Assembly (NCBI GenBank): GCA_015075635.1
Contig: JABTUA010000001.1
Location: 2,232,001-2,296,000 of the forward strand
Length of the DNA stretch: 64,000 nucleotides
Direction of reading: 5' to 3'
Source: Polyangiaceae bacterium
GTDB lineage: Bacteria; Myxococcota_A; Polyangia; Polyangiales; Polyangiaceae
The notes under the pieces are model-generated. The model searched no databases. It was given only the letters and a program-made list of their open reading frames with translations, and was not told the origin of the DNA. Both the position numbers and the translations under genes were made by a program. Shown one piece after another: positions 58,411-64,000 of the stretch. Every line of letters starts with the position of its first letter. Position 1 is the stretch's first letter.

Positions 58411-58724
58411 TCGGAGAATTTGCGCCACGACGCCACGACGCCACGACGCCACGACAGAAGAAGAAGATTTGGTGTCAGACCCGAGAGAGCCTCGCCCGAT
58501 GCGATGCTCCTCTTGCCCCGAGCGCTGATCCCAGCGCGTCGTCCGACCTGACCGGGGATCCCGGGTCGCTCGGAGAACTTGCGCCACGACGCCACGAGGT
58601 CACGACGCCACGACAGAAGAAGAAGATTTGGTGTCAGACCCGAGACCGCCTCGCCCGACGCGATGCTCCTCTTGTCCCGAGCGCTGATCCCAGCACGTCG
58701 TCCGACCTGATCAGGGATCCCGGG
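58411..58724. repeat. 159-bp tandem duplication with 8-bp CGCCACGA iterons
   Basis: The 427-bp gap between upp and the PPK2 gene has no gene. It holds two direct copies (58411-58565 and 58570-58724; period 159 bp), roughly 90% or more alike by eye. Each copy has four 8-bp words CGCCACGA (58423-58454 and 58582-58613; the third word of copy 2 is GGTCACGA), then a purine run, 'TTTGGTGTCAGACCC' and a closing palindrome GGGATCCCGGG. The remaining bases to 58829 contain only a hairpin. Confidence 0.9.
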
Positions 58725-58757
58725 TCGGAGGCTCGCGGGCGAATCCAAGACCCGAAC

Positions 58758-58788
58758 GGCGAAGCGCCCAAGGGCGCCAGGGTTCGCC
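58758..58788. terminator. Nested hairpin between convergent upp and PPK2 genes
   Basis: GGCGAA and TTCGCC form an outer stem, and GCGCCC/GGGCGC an inner one. The structure sits 356 bp after upp and about 40 bp before the end of the convergent PPK2 gene, a fitting place for a bidirectional terminator. No T-run is present. Confidence 0.4.
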
Positions 58789-58829
58789 CTTTCCGGGGGC
58801 ACCTGGAGTCCGGGTGACCGAGTCTCTCG

Positions 58830-60299
58830 CTAGAGCGCGCTTTCGATGTGCGCGCAGGCCTCGCGCAGCACCTTGATGCGTGCCAGGCGCTTGTCCTCCG
58901 CCTCGATCAGGATCCACGGCGCGTACTCGGTGCTGGTGCGCTCGATCATGTCGTTCGCGGCGCCTTCGTAGGCGTTGGTCTTGGCTCGGTTGCGGTAGTC
59001 GTCGGGCCCGATCTTGTACTGCTTGTATGCCTCGCGCTCGCGCTCCTGGAAGCGCCGGAGTTGTTCGTCGCGGCTGATGTGCATCCAGTACTTGAGCACG
59101 ATGATGCCCTTTTCGACGAGCTGCTCCTCGAAGTCGTTGATCTCCTTGTACGCACGCATCCAGGCCCGTTCGCTGGCGAAGCCTTCAACGCGTTCGACGA
59201 GCACGCGCCCGTACCAGCTGCGATCGTAGATGGTGAACTTGCCCAGGCGCGGGAGGTGACGCCAGAACCGCCACAGATAGTGGTGGGCGCGCTCCTCGTC
59301 GGTGGGCGCGGCGATGGGGATGACGCGGTAGGCCCGCGCGTCCAGCGCGCCGGTGATGCGCCGGATCGCGCCGCCCTTGCCGGCGGCGTCCCAGCCCTCG
59401 AACAGCATGAGCACGCCGCGCTGGCGCTTCTGCACCTTCCGCGACAGGCGGTTCATGCGGCCTTGCAGCTGCTCGAGCTCGCGCTCGTAGCTCTTGTCGT
59501 CGATCTTCTTGGACAGATCCAGGGAGTCGAGGATGGTGTGGGGGTCCGGCAGGTCGGTGGAGGCGGGCCGCCCTTGGGACGAAGGTAGGGGGTTCTTCAG
59601 GCGCTCGCGGATGCGGTCGAGGACGTGCTCGGCGACGGCGATGTCCCGGAAGCGTGCGTCGCCGCTCTCGATCACGGTCCAGGACGCCTCCCCGGTGCTG
59701 GTCTCGCGGATCATGTGCTCGCAGCTCTTGCGGATGTCGTCGTAGCGTTCGTGGCGCTTCCAGTCCTGCTTGGTCACTCGCCAGCTGGTGTCCGGGTTGT
59801 CTTCGAGCTTTTCGAAGCGCTTCTTCTGGACCTTCTTGCTGATGTGGAGCCAGAGCTTGATGATGAGCGCGCCGTCGTCAGCCAGGTTCTTCTCGAACGT
59901 GCTCGCGCGGCGCAACGCGGCGTCGAAATGGTCGTCGCTGACGCGTGCGGAGATCTTCTCTTCCAGCGCCGGCGCGTACCACCCTCCGAGGAAGATCCCG
60001 ATGCGACCCTTGGGCGGCAGCGCCATCCAGTAGCGCCAGTACTCGGGGCGCTCGCGCTCGTCCTGCGTGGGCTCGTCCGTCGCGTAGCTGACGAGCCCGC
60101 GAGCATCCATCCACTCGAAGAGCCGGTTCATCGACTCGCCTTTGCCCGCGCCGTCCACGCCGCCGAGCACGATGAGCACGGGGAAGTCCGCAGCCGAGAG
60201 CTCCTGCTGGACCGACAGGAGCGCGATGCGCAGTGCGCGCGCGCGCTCCGAGAACTCTTCCTTGTCCAGCGTGCGCCCGAGCTCCGCGGTTTCGAACAT
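58830..60299 (-). CDS. pap: Two-domain PPK2-family polyphosphate:AMP phosphotransferase
   Basis: The 489-aa enzyme has two PPK2 domains in tandem, the layout of class II PPK2 (polyphosphate:AMP phosphotransferase), which makes ADP from AMP with polyphosphate as donor. Walker A motifs are GGVDGAGKG (46-54) and EGWDAAGKGG (301-310). The second domain keeps the lid 'DRSWYGRVLVERVEGF', whereas the first has 'GGWYAP' in its place, so catalysis probably lies in the C-terminal half. It is divergent from the TPR gene at 60488. Confidence 0.92.
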   Translation of the reverse strand: MFETAELGRTLDKEEFSERARALRIALLSVQQELSAADFPVLIVLGGVDGAGKGESMNRLFEWMDARGLVSYATDEPTQDERERPEYWRYWMALPPKGRIGIFLGGWYAPALEEKISARVSDDHFDAALRRASTFEKNLADDGALIIKLWLHISKKVQKKRFEKLEDNPDTSWRVTKQDWKRHERYDDIRKSCEHMIRETSTGEASWTVIESGDARFRDIAVAEHVLDRIRERLKNPLPSSQGRPASTDLPDPHTILDSLDLSKKIDDKSYERELEQLQGRMNRLSRKVQKRQRGVLMLFEGWDAAGKGGAIRRITGALDARAYRVIPIAAPTDEERAHHYLWRFWRHLPRLGKFTIYDRSWYGRVLVERVEGFASERAWMRAYKEINDFEEQLVEKGIIVLKYWMHISRDEQLRRFQEREREAYKQYKIGPDDYRNRAKTNAYEGAANDMIERTSTEYAPWILIEAEDKRLARIKVLREACAHIESAL

Positions 60300-60487
60300 G
60301 TCCCGATCTCTACCGCCGGCCGCGCGGCGGCCGCGCGACTATCGAGCCCTCCTGCGGCGCAATTTCTGCCCGGCTCTCCGGCCCAGCCTGGGCGAGGCAC
60401 GGCGCAAATGCTCAGCACCGATGTCGTCGCGTCCAAAACCCCGCGAGTCTGTTAGCGTTACTGGCCCGGGGACTGTCGAAGGGACGA

Positions 60488-63400
60488 ATGGCGAACACCA
60501 AAGGGAGCAGGGGGCCAGGCAGTCGCATCTTGCGGATCGAGGAGCTCGACGAGCTGCTCGATGGTCCCCTCGAGAACCCACAAGCGGTGCTCGACACGCT
60601 GGTGAACGCCGCCGCCAAAGGCCAGGTCTTTCCAGCCCTGTTCGAGAAGCTCCACGCCGTGGCGACGGCGCAGGACAAGGTCGCCGACCTCGCCTTCGCG
60701 TACGAGAGCCTGGCTCAGGATCGGCGGGTGAAGCTCCTCGGTCCCGAGGCCCAGGCCGCGGTGTTCCTGCAAGCGACGCACTTCTTCGCGGACATCTTCG
60801 GCGATCCCGACGGCGCAGTGAGTTACGCCGAACGCGTGCTCACGGCCCAGCCCGGGCATCCAGAGATTGTGGCGAAGCTCGAGAAGATCTTCGGCGACGC
60901 GGGCGACGACGCGCGCCTCGCCAAGCTCTACCTGGATCTGGCGACCCACGAGCGAGATCCAGCCAGCCAACACCGGCGCCTCAGGCAAGTGATCGAGGTC
61001 GCCGCCGACGTGCCGAGCCTGGGCGAGGTCAGCATCGACGCGCTCACGCGGCTGCACAAGCTCGATCCCGCGGACAGCTGGGTACGCGACACACTCGAAC
61101 AGCGGCTGGTGCGCTCGGGCAAGCAGCGCGAGGCGGTGAAGATCCTGGAGGCCGCGCTCGCTCGAGATCCGGCCCCGTCCGAGGTCGAGGCTTTCCAGAT
61201 CCGCTGCCGGCTGCTCGAGCTCTACACCAAGGACATCGGCGAACCTCACCGCGCCGTCCCGCACATCGAGGCGCTGCTCGCGCAAGCGCCGGAGCACGCC
61301 GAGGCGCGGCGTGCGGCGGAAGCGCTCTTGGACAACCGCGCGGTCGCCGCGCGGGTGGCCGCGGCGTTGTCGGACGCCTACTTCAAGCTGGGTCTGGCCG
61401 ATCAGGCCGCGGCCATGCTGAACCTCGAGCTCAAGACGGTGCGCGGGCCGCGCCGCCTGGAGGTGCAGCGCCGCCTGGCGTTCATCAAGCAGGACGGCGG
61501 CGATCCCGCGGGTGCGCTCGAGCTCCTGGGGCCTGTGGTGAGCGCGGAGCCCGGCGAGGACGAAGCTCGGCGGCGTTTCGTCGAGCTGTCTCTGAGCCTG
61601 AACCAGCCCGCCGAAGCCGCGAAGCTGCTCAATCGCGCCCTCGGCACCTGCAAAGACCCGGCGGTGCGCGCCCGCGTCGGCGCGGAGATCGGCACCGTCT
61701 ACCTGCGCTCCGGTGACGTGAAGCGCGCCGAGGCCGCGTTCAAGCAGGTCGTGGAGGACGGCAGCGACCCCGCCGCGACCCTCACTGCGGCTCGCCACCT
61801 GACCGAGCTCGCCGACAAGGCTGGCGACTCGAAGGCGATCGCCGCCAGCCTCGAGCTTTGGGTCCGGCTCGAGACGGACCCGGAGCAGCGCAACGCTGGT
61901 GCGCGCCGCCTCGCGAAGCTGGCCGAGGGAGAGCTGAACGATCCCGGCAAGGCGATCACGGCGTACCGTGCGCTGGTCGACTCACCTTGGGCGGACGACT
62001 CGCTCAAGAAGCTCCAAAGCCTGTACGAGGAGGCCGGCGACTTCGAGGGGCTCATCGACGTGACCGAGCGCCGGGCCGCCCGCGCCAAGGAGCCGGGCGA
62101 AGGCCGCCACTTGATGTTCCGCGCGGCGGAGCTTCGCACCACGAAGGGGCGGGACAAACACGCCGCGCTCGCCGCCTGGCGCGCGTACCTCGCTCGGTTC
62201 GGTCCGGCCCGTGACGCTCACGCCCAGATGATCCCGCTGCTCGAGCAGGAAAAGCAGTGGAAGGAGCTGGCCTGGGTGCTCGAACGGGACATCGAGCAAG
62301 CTCCGCTCACCGAGTGGGTCGCGCTCTTGAACCGCCTAGCGCAGCTGAAGATCTCGCGCTTGGACGACGTGACCGGTGGCCTCGAGGCGTACAAGAAGGC
62401 GCTGGAGACGGACCCGACCGACAAGGTGAGCCGGACCGCGGTCGAGAAGCTGCTGCTCTCCGGCTCCGCGCGGCTCGCGGCGGCGGACGTCCTCGAGGGT
62501 GTGTACCGCGACGAGGAGCCGGGCACGGGCCTGCTTCGCGTGCTCGAGACCCGGGCGGAGCTGTCAGAGGACCGGGCGCTCTGCCTGGCAGCGTTCGAAG
62601 AGGCGCTGCGCATCGCAGAGAGTCACCTGAAGGATCCCACGCGTGGGCTGGAGCTGGCGGGGCGGGCACTCGGCCTGGTGGTCGAGAGCTCGCGTGACGC
62701 GATCCCGACCTGGCTCGAGCGCGTGCAGACGCTCGGGACGGAGTCCGGTCGCCCCTTGGAGAAGGCAGCAGCGCTCGCTCGAGCACTGGCGGACCACGCC
62801 GTCGACAGCCCGGAGATGCTCGCGCTGGCCAGCGCCGCGGCTGAGGCGCTGGTCGCCGCTGGCGATCCCCAGCGTGCCACGGCGGTCTACCGCCGTGCGC
62901 TCTCGTTCGAGCCTTCGAACCCCGAGTTGCTCGCCCGCATCGACGAGCTGCTCGCGGAGCAAGGCAGCCCGGAGGAACGCCTCACGCTGTATCGCGACGC
63001 GCTCGGGCGCGGGCCCGAAGGCGAGCGCAAGAAGCAGCTGCTCCACTCCATGGCCCGGCTGCTCGGCAGCGAGCTCGGCCGCCCGGACGAGGCGGTCGCC
63101 ATCTGGCACCGAGCCCTGGAAGACGACCCGAGGGACGCGGTCGCCCACCAGGCGCTGGTCGAGAGCTACGGCCAGAGCCGCGAGCTCGCGCTGCTCTACG
63201 CCGAGCTCGAGCGCGCGCTGGCCTTCCACGAGGGCGAGCGCCGGAACGCCACCCTGCTCCGTATGGCCGAGGTCGCCGCGGAGACCGACAGCGGCAGGGC
63301 GCTGGAGCACTACCGGGAGCTGCTCGCCCACGCGGAGCTCTCCGACACGGTGCTCGAGAACGTCGAGCTGCTCGCGCACTCCAACGGTGACGCGGAGACG

Positions 63401-64000
63401 ATGAAGAGCGTGCTCGAACGGCGCATCGCCGTAGCCGGGGCGCCGGAGGATCGCGCTCAGCTCTTGGAGAAGCTCGGCCTGGTCCAAGCCAAGCAGCTCG
63501 TGGACCCCGAGTCCGCTGCCAAATCCTGGCTCGAAGGCGCGCGCGCCGCCGACGCCGCGGGCGACGACGAGCGGGCGCGCCGCATGTACGAGCGGGTGCT
63601 CGGGGTGAGCCCCGACGAGGCGGAGGCTGCGCGGCGGCTGATCGAGCTGTATGCGGCGGCCGGCGCCTGGGAGAAGGTCCCGGAGGCCTTCGGCGTCCTG
63701 CACCGGGCGGGGGCCGACGAGCGGGACGTGGTCGCGCTGCTGCTCTCGCTCGAGGGCGCCGCCGTGCAGGCGAACGCTGTCGAGGTGTTCGTGGTGCTGA
63801 CCGACGGCGTGCTCGCGCGCGAGGGTCTGGACCCCTCTCGCATGCGTCAGGTGCTGCTCGCGCGGGCGCGCGTGTTGGCCGCCACGGCCGACCATCGCGA
63901 CGAGGTCGCGGAGATCTACCGTCGGGTGCTCGAGGGCGGGAGCGAAGACGTGCAGGCGGCCGCCGAGGCGTTCACCGTGTTCCTCGCGACCAGCGAGCTG
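60488..64000 (+). CDS. Giant TPR-repeat protein, 3' end cut by window edge
   Basis: From ATG 60488 (AAGGG five bases upstream) the frame stays open to the window end, giving 1171 codons. The N-terminal 30 residues are polar, and the rest is TPR-like helices throughout ('AVKILEAALARDP', 'AKLLNRALGT', 'AEAAFKQVVEDG', 'ALSFEPSNPELLARIDELL'). No signal peptide or membrane helix is seen in the visible part. Very long TPR proteins of this type are common in Polyangia and may scaffold large complexes. Its full length and C-terminal domain are unknown. Confidence 0.8.
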   Translation, partial: MANTKGSRGPGSRILRIEELDELLDGPLENPQAVLDTLVNAAAKGQVFPALFEKLHAVATAQDKVADLAFAYESLAQDRRVKLLGPEAQAAVFLQATHFFADIFGDPDGAVSYAERVLTAQPGHPEIVAKLEKIFGDAGDDARLAKLYLDLATHERDPASQHRRLRQVIEVAADVPSLGEVSIDALTRLHKLDPADSWVRDTLEQRLVRSGKQREAVKILEAALARDPAPSEVEAFQIRCRLLELYTKDIGEPHRAVPHIEALLAQAPEHAEARRAAEALLDNRAVAARVAAALSDAYFKLGLADQAAAMLNLELKTVRGPRRLEVQRRLAFIKQDGGDPAGALELLGPVVSAEPGEDEARRRFVELSLSLNQPAEAAKLLNRALGTCKDPAVRARVGAEIGTVYLRSGDVKRAEAAFKQVVEDGSDPAATLTAARHLTELADKAGDSKAIAASLELWVRLETDPEQRNAGARRLAKLAEGELNDPGKAITAYRALVDSPWADDSLKKLQSLYEEAGDFEGLIDVTERRAARAKEPGEGRHLMFRAAELRTTKGRDKHAALAAWRAYLARFGPARDAHAQMIPLLEQEKQWKELAWVLERDIEQAPLTEWVALLNRLAQLKISRLDDVTGGLEAYKKALETDPTDKVSRTAVEKLLLSGSARLAAADVLEGVYRDEEPGTGLLRVLETRAELSEDRALCLAAFEEALRIAESHLKDPTRGLELAGRALGLVVESSRDAIPTWLERVQTLGTESGRPLEKAAALARALADHAVDSPEMLALASAAAEALVAAGDPQRATAVYRRALSFEPSNPELLARIDELLAEQGSPEERLTLYRDALGRGPEGERKKQLLHSMARLLGSELGRPDEAVAIWHRALEDDPRDAVAHQALVESYGQSRELALLYAELERALAFHEGERRNATLLRMAEVAAETDSGRALEHYRELLAHAELSDTVLENVELLAHSNGDAETMKSVLERRIAVAGAPEDRAQLLEKLGLVQAKQLVDPESAAKSWLEGARAADAAGDDERARRMYERVLGVSPDEAEAARRLIELYAAAGAWEKVPEAFGVLHRAGADERDVVALLLSLEGAAVQANAVEVFVVLTDGVLAREGLDPSRMRQVLLARARVLAATADHRDEVAEIYRRVLEGGSEDVQAAAEAFTVFLATSEL

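Overview
The window reads as chromosomal DNA of a myxobacterium, most likely a member of the Polyangia. The GC content is very high, there are two Hanks-type Ser/Thr kinases (one with the 'HRDVSPQN' catalytic loop common in myxobacteria), many lipoproteins carry Gly/Thr/Ser-rich linkers after the lipobox, several proteins are dominated by TPR, Sel1 or HEAT repeats, and there are Cys-rich surface lipoproteins and a fibro-slime domain protein. Nothing in the sequence fixes genus or species. I see no rRNA, tRNA, CRISPR array, phage module or intact transposase.

Layout. 1-1841: a truncated exported protein and a pair of c-type cytochromes. 1834-5646: a 1270-aa kinase/ATPase/TPR regulator. 5758-6191: a MITE-like element. 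6201-10427: a four-gene ABC exporter operon (adaptor, ATPase, two permeases) joined by 4-bp overlaps. 10462-12446: a LysR regulator divergent from an alpha/beta hydrolase. 12450-16330: a Cys-rich lipoprotein and a nucleotide-transporter-like/HEAT/cNMP fusion. 16403-21060: a five-gene envelope operon ending in a CheR-type methyltransferase. 21136-25582: exported peptidase-like, OmpA-like and PDZ proteins, an AlkB-type dioxygenase and a radical SAM protein. 25580-28740: two more copies of the MITE-like element around a glycosyltransferase, a VOC protein with a histone-H1-like tail and an FGE-like lipoprotein. 28743-32336: a Cys-rich propeller lipoprotein and a beta-barrel candidate. 32345-35612: glnS/redoxin/LEA14 operon. 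35752-38298: a membrane/Tat-exported trio. 38377-44199: a Pro-rich tail-anchored protein, citrate synthase, a CDP-alcohol phosphatidyltransferase and an SUV3-like helicase. 44281-48247: small envelope proteins, an AI-2E-type permease, a Cys-rich lipoprotein and a fibro-slime lipoprotein. 48369-51877: rnhA and a penicillin-acylase lipoprotein. 51950-57751: PH-domain and TPR proteins, a PEGA kinase, YgiQ and an FHA-GGDEF cyclase. 57767-60299: upp, a 159-bp tandem duplication and a two-domain PPK2. 60488-64000: a giant TPR protein that runs off the window.

The main themes are cell-envelope biogenesis (at least eight lipoproteins, beta-barrel candidates, an exporter), signalling (two kinases, FHA-GGDEF, a cNMP-binding transporter, CheR) and housekeeping (gltA, glnS, rnhA, upp). 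Many adjacent genes overlap by 4 bp (GTGA, ATGA or TTGA), so translational coupling is widespread.

The most unusual non-coding signal is a family of about 220-430 bp dispersed elements with terminal inverted repeats (copies at 5758, 25580 and 27596, and a fragment near 39870). One copy sits between duplicated TA dinucleotides of a CTAG, so that each TA rebuilds the TAG stop codon of one of two convergent genes.
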